Counted from the first letter of the stretch, positions 8,180-16,151 are shown. The stretch is 64,000 nucleotides of DNA from Salibaculum halophilum (GCF_002094885.1 NZ_MSIT01000011.1:1-64000); one strand, 5' to 3'. Translations and numbers: made by a program. Notes: generated by a model from the sequence alone, not told the origin.

Positions 8180-9031
8180 TCAGTCGAGAAAGGCCTTTTC
8201 CACCACGTAATGGGCCGGTTTGGAATTGGCGCCTTCCTCGAGCCCGTAGTCCTCGAGCATGGCCTTGAGTTCGAGGTTGAAGTCCAGGTTGCCGCAGATC
8301 ATCGCCCGGTCGCTCTCGGGCGACAGGGGCGGCACGCCCAGCTCCTCGAAGGCCTGGCCAGAACGCATCAGGTCGGTGATGCGGCCCATGCGCGGGCTCT
8401 CTTCGCGGGTGGTCGTGGCGTAGTAGTGGACCTTGTCCGCGAACCCCTCGCCGATCAGTTCGGCGAGCAGTTCGTCCTGTCGGATGCTCTCGATCAGTTC
8501 CGCGCCGTAGGTCAACTCGCCCACCTCGCGACAGGTGTGGGTGATGAAGACCTCGTCGTAATCCTCGTAGGTCTGCGGATCGCGCAGAAGCGAGGCGAAG
8601 GGCGCGAAGCCGGTGCCGGTGGCGAAGAACCAGATGCGCTTGCCCGGCAGCAGCGCGTCGTGGACCAGCGTGCCCACCGGCTTGGGGCGCAGGATGATCC
8701 GGTCGCCGGGCTGGATGTGCTGCAACTTGCTGGTCAGCGGGCCGTCGGGCACCTTGATCGAGTAGAACTCCAACTCGTCATCCCAGGAGGGCGAGGCGAT
8801 GGAATAGGCGCGCAGCAGCGGCTTCTGCTTGCCGGTGTCGGGGTCGGGGTCGCCCATCAGCCCGATCATCACGAACTCACCCGAGCGGAAGCGCAAGGAT
8901 TGCGGCCGCGTCACCTTGAACGAGAACAGGCGGTCGGTGTAATGGCGCACCTCGCGGACGGTCTGGGCGTCGGGCAGGTCGCGGGTGGCCTTGAGGGCGG
9001 CAGCTTCGGTCACGGCGGTCATCTCTGTCAT
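8180..9031 (-). CDS. fpr: Ferredoxin--NADP(+) reductase
   Basis: This FAD enzyme moves electrons between NADPH and ferredoxin or flavodoxin. RAYSIASPSWDDELEFYSIKV is the FAD-binding RxYS region; GPLTSKLQ follows; FFATGTGFAPFASLLRD is the NADP-binding GTGxAP motif; and the C-terminus ends near HYVVEKAFLD, typical of bacterial type FPR. I chose 9031 because the protein then starts MTEMTAV like its relatives; 9055 and 9022 are alternatives. It is read toward the convergent dioxygenase gene and sits downstream of the cys operon, where it may supply electrons to sulfite reductase. A gap of 85 bp separates it from the DUF934 gene. Confidence 0.92.
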   Translation of the reverse strand: MTEMTAVTEAAALKATRDLPDAQTVREVRHYTDRLFSFKVTRPQSLRFRSGEFVMIGLMGDPDPDTGKQKPLLRAYSIASPSWDDELEFYSIKVPDGPLTSKLQHIQPGDRIILRPKPVGTLVHDALLPGKRIWFFATGTGFAPFASLLRDPQTYEDYDEVFITHTCREVGELTYGAELIESIRQDELLAELIGEGFADKVHYYATTTREESPRMGRITDLMRSGQAFEELGVPPLSPESDRAMICGNLDFNLELKAMLEDYGLEEGANSKPAHYVVEKAFLD

Positions 9032-9116
9032 ATCTGCGTCGCGGCATGTATCCATGCCACGCCCCTGTCTAGTCGTTGATCCATGTCAGTTAAAGGCCTG
9101 TGGCGGGAAGCCCCCC

Positions 9117-9536
9117 TCACGAGGCCGCGGCGCGCAGCCGCGCCTGGTAATTCCGCGCGCGCCAGTCGGCGCGGGCCAGCCACTGATCCTCGGGCTGGCG
9201 GGCGGCCAGGTCGGCGTCGATCTCGACCTCGTCGAAGCCCGACCGCCGCGCCATCGCATACTGGTCGGCGATGACATGGCCCGCGGCGCGCAGCCGTCCG
9301 GCGTAGCCCAGCCGCCGCAGCCGCGCGGCCAGGGTGAAGCCGCGCCCGTCCGAGAACGCCGGGAAGGCGATCCGGATCGCGGGGGCGGCCAGCAGGTCGG
9401 CCAGCCGGGCCGGGTCCGTGTCGGGGGCCAGGTCCAGCCCGGTGGTGCCGTCATTGGCGGGCCAGTCCTCCAGCGGCACGAAGCCGCCGGTCCGGTCGTC
9501 GCACGAAAAGCCGGTATCGGTCACGATCACGCTCAT
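9117..9536 (-). CDS. DUF934 protein of the sulfate-assimilation operon
   Basis: A 139-aa soluble protein with FPAFSDGRGFTLAARLRRLGYAGRLRAAGHV-type sequence in the middle, the signature region of DUF934. The family is found almost always beside cysH and cysI in proteobacteria and is thought to help sulfite reduction, but its biochemical role is undefined. An AAGGA lies just before the ATG. It follows cysH by 12 bp on the same strand and is the last gene of the cys operon, 85 bp before fpr. No catalytic residues can be proposed with confidence. Confidence 0.85.
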   Translation of the reverse strand: MSVIVTDTGFSCDDRTGGFVPLEDWPANDGTTGLDLAPDTDPARLADLLAAPAIRIAFPAFSDGRGFTLAARLRRLGYAGRLRAAGHVIADQYAMARRSGFDEVEIDADLAARQPEDQWLARADWRARNYQARLRAAAS

Positions 9537-9548
9537 ATCCTTGTCCTT

Positions 9549-10274
9549 TCACTCGGCGGCAGTGCGCACGGGCTTGCCGTCCACGAAATGGATGCCGCAT
9601 TCGGCCTTGTCCTGCCCCTTCCAGCGGCCCGCGCGCGCATCCTCGCCGGGGGCGACGGGATGGGTGCAGGGCGCGCAGCCGATCGAAGGATAGCCCTTGG
9701 TGACCAGCGGGTGACGAGGCAGGCGGTTTTCGGCCATGTAGTCGCGCACATCGGCGCTGTCCCAATGCGCCAGCGGATTGATCTTGAGCCGCGCCGGCGC
9801 GCCCGACGGATGCTCGACCTCGAAGAAATCCAGCGCGGCGCGCTGCCCGCCCTGGTAGCGTTTGCGCCCCGTGATCCAGCCGTCATGGGCTTTCAGCGCG
9901 GCCTGCAAGGGTTCGGTCTTGCGCAGGGCGCAACAGGCGTCGGGGTCGTGCAGGTGCAGCAGGTTCTCGTTGTCGGCCTCGAACAGACGCGCGCGGTCGG
10001 CGCGGATCACCTGCACGTTCTCCAGCCGCAGCCGTTCGGCCACCTCCTGCTGATACACCAGCGTTTCGGCGAACAGCATCTCGGTGTCGATGAACAGCAC
10101 CGGCACGCGCCGGTCGATGACGGCCGCCATGTGCAGCAGCACCACCGATTCCGCGCCGAAGGAACTGACCAGCGCGATGTCGTCCGGCCCGGCCAGGGCA
10201 TGCGCCATCACGGCGGTGGCCGAATGGTTGCGGAACCGCCTGTTAAGGGCCTGTGCGCGGGTTTCAAGCGGCAT
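9549..10274 (-). CDS. cysH: Adenylyl-sulfate (APS) reductase, assimilatory, 4Fe-4S type
   Basis: The enzyme reduces activated sulfate to sulfite with thioredoxin. SSFGAESVVLLHM near residue 38 is the PP-loop nucleotide site. A Cys-Cys pair at 114-115 and Cys200/Cys203 (GCAPCTH) form the four-cysteine set that binds a 4Fe-4S cluster and marks APS-using rather than PAPS-using enzymes. ECGIH at 225-229 holds the catalytic cysteine. The 241-residue length is standard. The ATG at 10274 overlaps the end of cysI by 11 bp, so translation is coupled. APS rather than PAPS preference is inferred from the cysteines. Confidence 0.93.
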   Translation of the reverse strand: MPLETRAQALNRRFRNHSATAVMAHALAGPDDIALVSSFGAESVVLLHMAAVIDRRVPVLFIDTEMLFAETLVYQQEVAERLRLENVQVIRADRARLFEADNENLLHLHDPDACCALRKTEPLQAALKAHDGWITGRKRYQGGQRAALDFFEVEHPSGAPARLKINPLAHWDSADVRDYMAENRLPRHPLVTKGYPSIGCAPCTHPVAPGEDARAGRWKGQDKAECGIHFVDGKPVRTAAE

Positions 10275-11928
10275 CGGACCGGGCCTCCGGGTAGAGCAGG
10301 GCCTTGAAGGGCGCGGGGCCGAGCCGGCGGTAGGCCTGCAGGAAGGTCTCGTCGCGGCCCTCGCGCAGGTCGAGATAGCCCAGCACCAGCCGTTCGATGG
10401 CCGGGATGATCTCGTCGGCGGAAAAGCCCGGCCCGGCGCGTTCGCCGATGGCCGCGGTCTCGGTGTGGTCGCCACCCAGCGTGACCTGGTAATTCTCGAC
10501 GCCCGCCCGGTCCAGCCCGAGGATACCGATATGGCCCACGTGGTGATGGCCGCACGCATTGATGCAGCCCGATATCTTGATCTTGAGCGGGCCGACGTCG
10601 TGCTCGACCTTTAGCTCCTCGAACCGCGTCGCGATCTGCTGTGCGATGGGGATCGAGCGTGCGGTGGCCAGCGAACAGTAGTCCATGCCGGGGCAGGCGA
10701 TGATGTCGGAGACAAGCCCGACATTGGCCGTGGCCAGCCCCGCCTGCGTCAGCGCGGCATGGATCGCGGGCAGGTCGGCCCTGGCCACATGCGGCAGGAT
10801 GACGTTCTGTTCGTGGCTGATGCGCAACTCGTCGTAGGCGTAGCGTTCCGCCAGGTCCGCCAGCAGGCGCATCTGGTCGGCGCTGGCGTCGCCCGGCGTG
10901 GCCCCGTGCGCCTTGAGCGAAACGGTAACGATGGCATGATCCGGCTGCCGGTGCGCGGTCAGGTTGGTATCGGCCCAGGCGCGGTAGACCGGATCGCTGG
11001 CGCGGGCCGCCGCGTGCGGGGCCGGTGACTTTGCGACAAATGCGGGCGGCGCGAAGGCGGCCTCGATCCGCGCCAGCATGGCGCGGTCGGCCCCGGCAAA
11101 GCCCGGCCGGGTCTGCGCGAATTCCGCTTCGACCAGCCGGCTGATGTCCTCGATCCCGTGTTCGTGCACGGTGATCTTGATGCGCGACTTGAACTTGTTG
11201 TCGCGCCGGCCCAGCAGGTTCCAGGTGCTGACCACGGCCTCGACGTAGGCCAGCAGGTCCTCTTGCGGCAGGAACTCGCGAAGCACCTTGCCGATCATCG
11301 GGGTGCGGCCCAGTCCGCCGCCGACGATGACGCGATAGCCGATCGCGCCGTCCCGCTCGACGATTTCCAGCCCGATGTCGTGGGCGCGGGTGACGGCGCG
11401 GTCATTACGGCTGCCCGAGACGGCGATCTTGAACTTGCGCGGCAGGAACTGGAACTGCGGGTGATCGGTGGACCACTGCCGAAGCAATTCCGCCACCGGG
11501 CGGGGGTCGGCGATTTCATCCGCCGCGGCTCCGGCGAAATGGTCGGCGGTGACATTGCGGATGGTGTTGCCGCTGGTCTGGATGGCGTGCATTTCCACGT
11601 CGGCTAGCGCCTCGAGGATGTCGGGCACGTCCCGCAGCCGTGGCCAGTTGAACTGGATGTTCTGGCGCGTGGTGAAATGGCCATAGCCCTTGTCCCAGCG
11701 CTCGGCGATGTAGGCCAACTGCCGCATCTTGCGGCTGTCGAGCGTGCCGTAGGGGATCGCGACGCGCAGCATGTAGGCGTGCAGTTGCAGGTAAAGCCCG
11801 TTCATCAGGCGCAGGGGTTTGAATTCCTCTTCGGTCAGCGCGCCGCTGATGCGGCGCTCCACCTGGGCGCGGAACTGGGAAACCCGTTCGCGCACAAAGG
11901 CGTCGTCGAAGTCGTTGTAGTGATACAT
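10264..11928 (-). CDS. cysI: Assimilatory nitrite/sulfite reductase, siroheme type
   Basis: This 554-aa protein reduces sulfite to sulfide by six electrons. The N-terminal half contains TTRQNIQFNWPRL and SGNTIRNVTADHFAG, the siroheme-contacting region. The C-terminal half has ACPGMDYC (cysteines near 412 and 418) and GCINACG (near 454 and 458), the four ligands of the siroheme-coupled 4Fe-4S cluster. It lacks an obvious flavoprotein subunit, so it should take electrons from ferredoxin or a flavoprotein such as the nearby fpr product. Start: ATG at 11928 overlapping the DUF2849 stop (TGATG), preceded by AGGAGAAGG. Sulfite rather than nitrite is inferred from the cysG-cysH context. Confidence 0.92.
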   Translation of the reverse strand: MYHYNDFDDAFVRERVSQFRAQVERRISGALTEEEFKPLRLMNGLYLQLHAYMLRVAIPYGTLDSRKMRQLAYIAERWDKGYGHFTTRQNIQFNWPRLRDVPDILEALADVEMHAIQTSGNTIRNVTADHFAGAAADEIADPRPVAELLRQWSTDHPQFQFLPRKFKIAVSGSRNDRAVTRAHDIGLEIVERDGAIGYRVIVGGGLGRTPMIGKVLREFLPQEDLLAYVEAVVSTWNLLGRRDNKFKSRIKITVHEHGIEDISRLVEAEFAQTRPGFAGADRAMLARIEAAFAPPAFVAKSPAPHAAARASDPVYRAWADTNLTAHRQPDHAIVTVSLKAHGATPGDASADQMRLLADLAERYAYDELRISHEQNVILPHVARADLPAIHAALTQAGLATANVGLVSDIIACPGMDYCSLATARSIPIAQQIATRFEELKVEHDVGPLKIKISGCINACGHHHVGHIGILGLDRAGVENYQVTLGGDHTETAAIGERAGPGFSADEIIPAIERLVLGYLDLREGRDETFLQAYRRLGPAPFKALLYPEARSDAA

Positions 11929-12239
11929 CACGCCTTCTCCTGCGGTTCGGCCTGCTTGCCATGGGCGTAGTTGGACGGCCCGCGGGTGCGGAACGCCTCG
12001 CGGAAATGGGTCGGCTCGGGGCCGTCCGCCCCGGCGGCGGCATCGGCCAGGTAGGCGCCCACGACCAGATGCGCCTCGGCGGCGGCCTCCAGCAGACGCA
12101 GCTCGGCGGTGGCGGCATCGGCGATCAGTTCGGCCTGGGCCAGGTCGGGCGACCAGTCTCCCGACGCTGTGCGCCAGACGGCATCGCCCTCCAGCAGGCG
12201 GTTGGCGGTGACGACCTTGGGGGTAAAGGGACGGGGCAT
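11928..12239 (-). CDS. DUF2849 protein in the cys operon
   Basis: A 103-aa soluble protein that begins PRPFTPKVVTANRLLEGDAVW and continues with an Ala/Glu-rich helix. This matches DUF2849, a small family found in alphaproteobacteria between cysG and cysI. No function is established. The sequence shows no metal-binding cysteines or membrane segments. It is sandwiched with one base between it and the end of cysG and a one-base overlap with cysI, so its product is probably made in step with sulfite reductase. A role in the maturation or regulation of siroheme sulfite reductase is only inference. Confidence 0.8.
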   Translation of the reverse strand: MPRPFTPKVVTANRLLEGDAVWRTASGDWSPDLAQAELIADAATAELRLLEAAAEAHLVVGAYLADAAAGADGPEPTHFREAFRTRGPSNYAHGKQAEPQEKA

Positions 12240-12240
12240 G

Positions 12241-13641
12241 TCAGAGGGCCTCCTGTGCCTGCGCGGTCTCGGGCAGGGCGGCCAGCGCGCGGCGCCGGGC
12301 CAGCCCGATGAAGGTCAGCGCGGGGCCGGCCAGCCCGGCGCGCTCCATCTCGGGTTCCATCCGGTCCAGCGTGGTCTCCAGCACCCGCTGATCCGGGCAG
12401 GAAGCGTTTTCCACCACCGTCACCGGCGTTTCGGGGGCCGCGTCATGCATCAGCAGCCGCCCCTGGATGAAGCGCGCGGCGCGCTTGCCCATGTAGATTG
12501 CCGCCACTTCGCCCGGGGCGGCCAGCGCGCGCCAGTCGTGATCGGCAAATCCGCGGGTGTCGTGGCCGGTCAGGAACCGGATCTGGCTGTTGCGGCCGCG
12601 TTTCGTCAGGGACTGGCCCAGGCTGGCGCTGGCCGCGGCGGCGGCGGTGATGCCGGGGATGATGGAATAGGGCAGGTCGTGGGTGGCGAGGGCCTCGATT
12701 TCCTCGTCCAGCCGGCCGAAGATCATCGGATCGCCGCCCTTGAGGCGCACCACGTGCGCCCCGGCTTGTGCGTGCTCGACGATCAGGGCGTTGATCTCGT
12801 GCTGGCCCACGGCGGCGCCGAAGCCGTGCTTGCCCGCCTCGATCAGTTGCGCCTCGCGCCGGGCCAGTTCCAGAACGCCGGCGCTGACCAGCCGGTCGTG
12901 GATCACAACGTCGGCGGCATCCAGAGCCTTGCGCGCCTTGAGCGTCAGCAGATCGGGGTCGCCCGGCCCGGCGCCGACAAAATCCACCCGGCCCTGTGCC
13001 GGATCGGCGGCGAGGTGCTGCGCCAGCAACGCGTCGAGGCTGTCCTGCACCGCCGGCTCGCCACCCGCCTCCAGCGCCCGGGGGCCGGCGTCGAAGTAAT
13101 AGTCGGCCCAGAAGGCCCGGCGCGCGCGGCCGAAGGGCAGGGCCTCGGCCATCCGGCGAAAGCCCTTGCCGATGCGCGCCAGCGTCCCGAGGGTCGCGGG
13201 CAGGCGGGCCTCCAGGTCGGCCTTGATGCGGCGGGCCAGCACCGGGGCGGCGCCCTCGGTGCCGATGGCCACGGTGACCGGGTCGCGGTCGACGATGGCG
13301 GGGGTGATGAAGGCGCTGTCGGACAGGTTGTCGACGATATTGACCAGCGCGCCCTCGGTGCGGCCGATATGCGCGGTGCGCGCGTCGAGCGCCGCATCCT
13401 CGTCGGCGGCATAGACCAGCGCGGCGCAGAGCGCGTCGCCCGGCTCCATCGCGCGGCGGTGCAGGGTCAGCCGGCCGCGCCCGGCCCAGTCGGCAATCTC
13501 GGCCGCCGGATCTGGCGCGAAAACCGTGATCCGCGCGGTGGTCTTGAGCAGCAGGCGCAGCTTGGCCAAGGCCGCCTCGCCGCCGCCCGAGAGCACGACG
13601 CGGCGCCCGTCGAGATCGAGGAATATGGGAAAGTGTTGCAT
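12241..13641 (-). CDS. cysG: Siroheme synthase, bifunctional or trifunctional
   Basis: CysG makes siroheme, the cofactor of CysI, from uroporphyrinogen III. Residues 1-200 are the precorrin-2 dehydrogenase/ferrochelatase part (VVLSGGGEAALAKLRLLLK, Rossmann fold, with SAFITPAIVDRDPVTVAIGTEG). From about residue 215, VDFVGAGPGDPDLLTLKA opens the SAM-dependent uroporphyrinogen methyltransferase part, with VVRLKGGDPMIFGR and PGITAAAAASA. Length 466 aa is usual. ATG at 13641 is favoured over a TTG one codon upstream because AAGGGG precedes it well. It is the first gene of the minus-strand cys operon and is read from the region carrying the inverted repeat at 13659. Confidence 0.93.
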   Translation of the reverse strand: MQHFPIFLDLDGRRVVLSGGGEAALAKLRLLLKTTARITVFAPDPAAEIADWAGRGRLTLHRRAMEPGDALCAALVYAADEDAALDARTAHIGRTEGALVNIVDNLSDSAFITPAIVDRDPVTVAIGTEGAAPVLARRIKADLEARLPATLGTLARIGKGFRRMAEALPFGRARRAFWADYYFDAGPRALEAGGEPAVQDSLDALLAQHLAADPAQGRVDFVGAGPGDPDLLTLKARKALDAADVVIHDRLVSAGVLELARREAQLIEAGKHGFGAAVGQHEINALIVEHAQAGAHVVRLKGGDPMIFGRLDEEIEALATHDLPYSIIPGITAAAAASASLGQSLTKRGRNSQIRFLTGHDTRGFADHDWRALAAPGEVAAIYMGKRAARFIQGRLLMHDAAPETPVTVVENASCPDQRVLETTLDRMEPEMERAGLAGPALTFIGLARRRALAALPETAQAQEAL

Positions 13642-13658
13642 CAAAGCCCCTTTGCGTC

Positions 13659-13697
13659 TGTTCCCAATATAGGAAAACGTCCCGGTAATTGGGAACA
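13659..13697. promoter_or_regulatory. Operator-like inverted repeat between cysG and the Lrp-type gene
   Basis: TGTTCCCAAT (13659-13668) and ATTGGGAACA (13688-13697) are exact reverse complements separated by 19 bp. On the minus strand the repeat covers a plausible cysG promoter, TTCCCA and TATATT spaced by 18 bp. A related half site, TGTTCC, occurs again at about 13720. The position between the cys operon and a divergent Lrp/AsnC gene makes it the best candidate for that regulator's binding site. Confidence 0.65.
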
Positions 13698-13775
13698 GGG
13701 CTTGCCAAATAGGGACGCATGTTCCATTCGTGCCGAGAAGACGAATGCCCGTTCACGACAGGGGAAGGTGGCGAA

Positions 13776-14237
13776 ATGTCGGTCCGCATGGACGCGCTCG
13801 ATCGGAAAATCCTCGAGCAGCTGCAGCACGACGCGAGCCAGTCGCTCGACGAGATCGCCCGGCAGGTGGGGTCATCCAAGACGCCGGTCTGGAACCGGAT
13901 TCGCAAGATGCGCGAGGCCGGGGTGATCGGTCGGCAGACCGTGCTGCTCGATGCCGAGGCGCTGGGCTTCGAGGCCTGCTTCTTCGTGCTGATCCGCACC
14001 AGCGAGCACGAGGCCGACTGGCAGGCGCGGTTCCTTCAGGCCCTGCGCGACCGCCCCGAGGTGCAGGAGGCCCACCGCCTGGCCGGCGATATCGACTATA
14101 TCCTGAAGGTGCGGGTGCGGAACGCGCGGGCCTACGATGCCTTCTACCAGGCCCTGATCGCCGAGGTGCGGGTGCACAACGTCACCGCGCTGCTGAGCAT
14201 GGAGGAACTCAAGTCGACGGTGGCGCTGCCGCTGTGA
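13776..14237 (+). CDS. Lrp/AsnC-family transcriptional regulator
   Basis: The N-terminus carries the winged HTH (LDRKILEQLQHDASQSLDEIARQVGSS..., residues 6-60) and the rest is the RAM ligand-binding fold (FEACFFVLIRT near 67; VQEAHRLAGDIDYILKVRV near 100). Length 153 aa is normal. ATG at 13776 is chosen because a GGGGAAGG lies upstream and relatives start this way; an upstream ATG at 13719 would add an atypical Cys-rich leader. Being divergent from cysG and next to the inverted repeat, it probably controls the sulfate assimilation operon, sensing an amino acid such as cysteine. That role is inference. Confidence 0.88.
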   Translation: MSVRMDALDRKILEQLQHDASQSLDEIARQVGSSKTPVWNRIRKMREAGVIGRQTVLLDAEALGFEACFFVLIRTSEHEADWQARFLQALRDRPEVQEAHRLAGDIDYILKVRVRNARAYDAFYQALIAEVRVHNVTALLSMEELKSTVALPL

Positions 14238-14308
14238 GCGGCGTGGGCGGACACGTCACAGCCCCGCCCCGCCAAAGGCAGAATAGGCTTGTGAAGCTGG
14301 GTCGAGGG

Positions 14309-14339
14309 AAAATGCAGGCTTCTGTTGCCAGGTGCCTGC
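14309..14339 (-). terminator. Terminator-like hairpin at the end of ssrA
   Basis: GCAGGC (14339-14334) pairs with GCCTGC (14319-14314) and is followed by ATTTT on the minus strand. It may serve as intrinsic terminator or as the last helix of the coding piece. Confidence 0.5.
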
Positions 14340-14395
14340 GAACCCCGCCAGACCTTGCTAGAGGGCTGGGCTTGAAGTTTCGGTCTCGTTACCGC

Positions 14396-14434
14396 TTAGG
14401 CGGCAACGGCGACCGGAGCACGATTGTCGTTGGC
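14396..14434 (-). other. tmRNA proteolysis-tag reading frame
   Basis: Starting at GCC (14434-14432) the minus strand reads A N D N R A P V A V A A and ends with TAA at 14398-14396. With the alanine carried by the tmRNA itself the added tag would be AANDNRAPVAVAA. The AND-N start and the VAA end are the usual alphaproteobacterial pattern recognised by ClpXP with SspB. Confidence 0.9.
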
Positions 14435-14626
14435 AATTATGCTTTGGCGAACCGATAACGGTGGTATCTCACCGGGACAAAGCTAACCCCTTTAGACGTT
14501 CGTCGATCCTGTTTCGGCCCCATGATCCCCCAACGAAGGTGTCTGGTGGAGCCGCCGGGTACCGCCCCCGGGTCCGATCCGCTTATTACGGGCGCGTTTA
14601 TGTCCATAGTCCCGAAGGACTTCTCT

Positions 14627-14655
14627 AATATGCGGCCTGCGGTCGCTGAGTTCAA
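14627..14655 (-). promoter_or_regulatory. Promoter of ssrA
   Basis: Minus strand TTGAAC at 14655-14650, a 17-bp spacer, then CATATT at 14632-14627. Transcription would begin at about 14620, just before a UUCG-capped hairpin (AGTCC TTCG GGACT) that opens the precursor. The -35 box overlaps the stop codon of the preceding DUF4345 gene. Confidence 0.6.
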
Positions 14656-15008
14656 GAGGGTCCGGGCCAGTGCGCCCAGAGCAGCCAGGCCGCCGGGGGC
14701 CACTCGAAGGCCAGAAAGATCAGCGCCTTTTTCACCGGCGGGCGGTCGCGCAGGATCGACAGCGCACGCCCCGCCCCGGCACCGAGGTAGGCGATGCCGA
14801 GGGCGAAATAGGCCGGCGCCCCGGCGACAAGGCACCACAACCCTAGCGCCACGAAGAGCCCGCCCGAGCCGGCGCGCAGCTCGCTCAGGCCCATGGTGCT
14901 GCCGGTCGGGGCGAGGTCCAGGGTATCGGCCGTGTAGCGCGGGGCGAGAAAGCCGACGCCGCCGAAGCCGATGGTCAGCAGGGCGATGAGGATGTCGATC
15001 AGGGCCAT
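14652..15008 (-). CDS. DUF4345-family small membrane protein (118 aa)
   Basis: Four hydrophobic segments are visible: residues 1-25, 45-65, 66-82 and 95-113. GLSELRAGSGGLFVALGLW in the second matches the conserved AxxGG loop of DUF4345. The protein should lie in the inner membrane; no function is known for the family. AGGAGA precedes the ATG. It lies just upstream of ssrA on the same strand, and the ssrA -35 box overlaps its stop codon. The binding-protein gene upstream is closed by a terminator at 15053, so this gene probably has its own promoter. Confidence 0.8.
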   Translation of the reverse strand: MALIDILIALLTIGFGGVGFLAPRYTADTLDLAPTGSTMGLSELRAGSGGLFVALGLWCLVAGAPAYFALGIAYLGAGAGRALSILRDRPPVKKALIFLAFEWPPAAWLLWAHWPGPS

Positions 15009-15052
15009 CTCGGGTCTCCTGGGCCGGGACCGCGCGCGGTCGGGATCAAACA

Positions 15053-15082
15053 GAAAAGGGGCGGCCGCGGCGGGCCGCCCCC
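15053..15082 (-). terminator. Intrinsic terminator of the binding-protein gene
   Basis: On the minus strand GGGGCGGCC (15081-15073) and GGCCGCCCC (15066-15058) form a nine-pair stem followed by TTTT (15057-15054). It lies 23 bp after the stop of the gene at 15105-16151. Confidence 0.8.
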
Positions 15083-15104
15083 TGTCGCCGGTCGGGTCAG
15101 GCCC

Positions 15105-16151
15105 TCAGAATCCGGCCTTGATGCGCTCGAAGGTCTCGATCATCTGCTCGCGCAGCTCGATGTCCAGCGGCCGCTGGGCCAGAACCGGCGCATCGGGCTG
15201 GCCCATGCCGACGGAGGCCAGCGTCTCTGCGTCGAAGTTGGCCATGGCTTCGGTGTTGGCATGGGCGTAGCCCCAGGCGTTGACCATGTATTCGGCCGAG
15301 GAGGGCTGCAGCCAGGCCTCGACGAAGTCATGCGCCTGCGCCTCGGATCCGGGGCCGTCGACAAGGTTCACGAAGCCGCAGAACCACTGCGAGGAGCCCT
15401 CCTCGGCCTCGCGGTTGAAGGCGACCGGGTGGCCCTCGTCGGCCAGGCCGACAAAGCTTTCGTTCCAGGACCAGGCCACGGTGACCTCGCCCGTGGCCAT
15501 CAGCTGGTTGAGCTCGGCGCCGTCGGTCCAGTAGGTGCGGGCGTTTTCATGCGCGTCGCGCAGCCACTCGGCGGCGCGCTCGAAATCTTCCTGCGTGGCC
15601 TGCGTCCAGTCCGTGGTACCGGTGGCGAGGTAGGCGAGCGCGAAACTGTCGTCGACGTTGTCGGGCAGCGAGGTGCGCCCGGCATAGGCGGGATCGGTGA
15701 AGATCTGCAGGCTCTCGGCGTCCGCGGCGCTGACTTCCTCGGTGTTGTAGAGCAGGGCCGTTGCACCCTTGTCGGCCGGAATGAAGTAGACGTCGTCGCC
15801 GTCGGTGAAGACGGGGTCGTTGCGGAATTCGGCCGCCACGGTGTCATAGGTGGGGATCTGGCTGATGTCCCAGGGCTCGATCAGACCGGCATCGCGCCAT
15901 TTCTGCACCGAGTGCGGGCAGGGCCGCGAGACATCGGCGCGAAAGCCCGAGCGCAGCTTCTGGAAGGCCTCTTCCTCTTCGCCGAAGAACGCGAAATCGG
16001 GGGCGGCGCCGTAGGTGTCGATATATTGCTGGTAGAAGCCCTCTTCCTCGTAGCCCGACCAGTCGAAGACAAGGAGGTCGGGGTCCTGGGCCGAGGCGGC
16101 GGTGGCGATGGCCGCGGCGGAGGCCGCGCAGAGATACGTCTTTATGGTCAT
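15105..16151 (-). CDS. ABC transporter periplasmic binding protein, spermidine/putrescine type, orphan
   Basis: A 21-residue signal peptide ends ASA-QD. The mature part starts LLVFDWSGYEEEGFYQQYIDTYGAAPDF, the PotD/PotF pattern, and contains FIPADKGATALLYNTEEV and VAWSWNESFVGLADEG, both usual in extracytoplasmic polyamine-type binding proteins (family 1 solute-binding). Length 348 aa fits. GGGGAGA precedes the ATG. No permease or ATPase gene is near it, and it is followed directly by a terminator, so it is monocistronic. It must work with membrane components encoded elsewhere. The ligand could be a polyamine or another small cation. Confidence 0.85.
   Translation of the reverse strand: MTIKTYLCAASAAAIATAASAQDPDLLVFDWSGYEEEGFYQQYIDTYGAAPDFAFFGEEEEAFQKLRSGFRADVSRPCPHSVQKWRDAGLIEPWDISQIPTYDTVAAEFRNDPVFTDGDDVYFIPADKGATALLYNTEEVSAADAESLQIFTDPAYAGRTSLPDNVDDSFALAYLATGTTDWTQATQEDFERAAEWLRDAHENARTYWTDGAELNQLMATGEVTVAWSWNESFVGLADEGHPVAFNREAEEGSSQWFCGFVNLVDGPGSEAQAHDFVEAWLQPSSAEYMVNAWGYAHANTEAMANFDAETLASVGMGQPDAPVLAQRPLDIELREQMIETFERIKAGF

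Larger units (their letters stand above)
14309..14620 (-). ncRNA. ssrA: Two-piece (permuted) tmRNA
   Basis: On the minus strand the gene has the permuted order of alphaproteobacterial tmRNA. First comes the acceptor piece, ending CGGCTCCACCA with the 3' CCA at 14544 and a T-arm stem CCGGG/CCCGG around a GGCGGTA loop. After a spacer removed by processing, the coding piece begins GGGGCCGAAACAGG at 14521. GGGGCCG pairs with CGGCTCC (one G-U) to form the acceptor stem. The coding piece holds a tag frame for ANDNRAPVAVAA. The RNA rescues stalled ribosomes and tags their products for proteolysis. The 5' and 3' ends are estimated from promoter and terminator. Confidence 0.9.

Noticed and set aside
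12109-13926. 605-codon plus-strand frame opposite cysG
   Set aside because: It is antisense to cysG and DUF2849, with biased Arg/Gly/Gln composition and no motif.
14437-14838. 133-codon minus-strand frame
   Set aside because: It crosses the tmRNA gene and the DUF4345 gene in the wrong phase.
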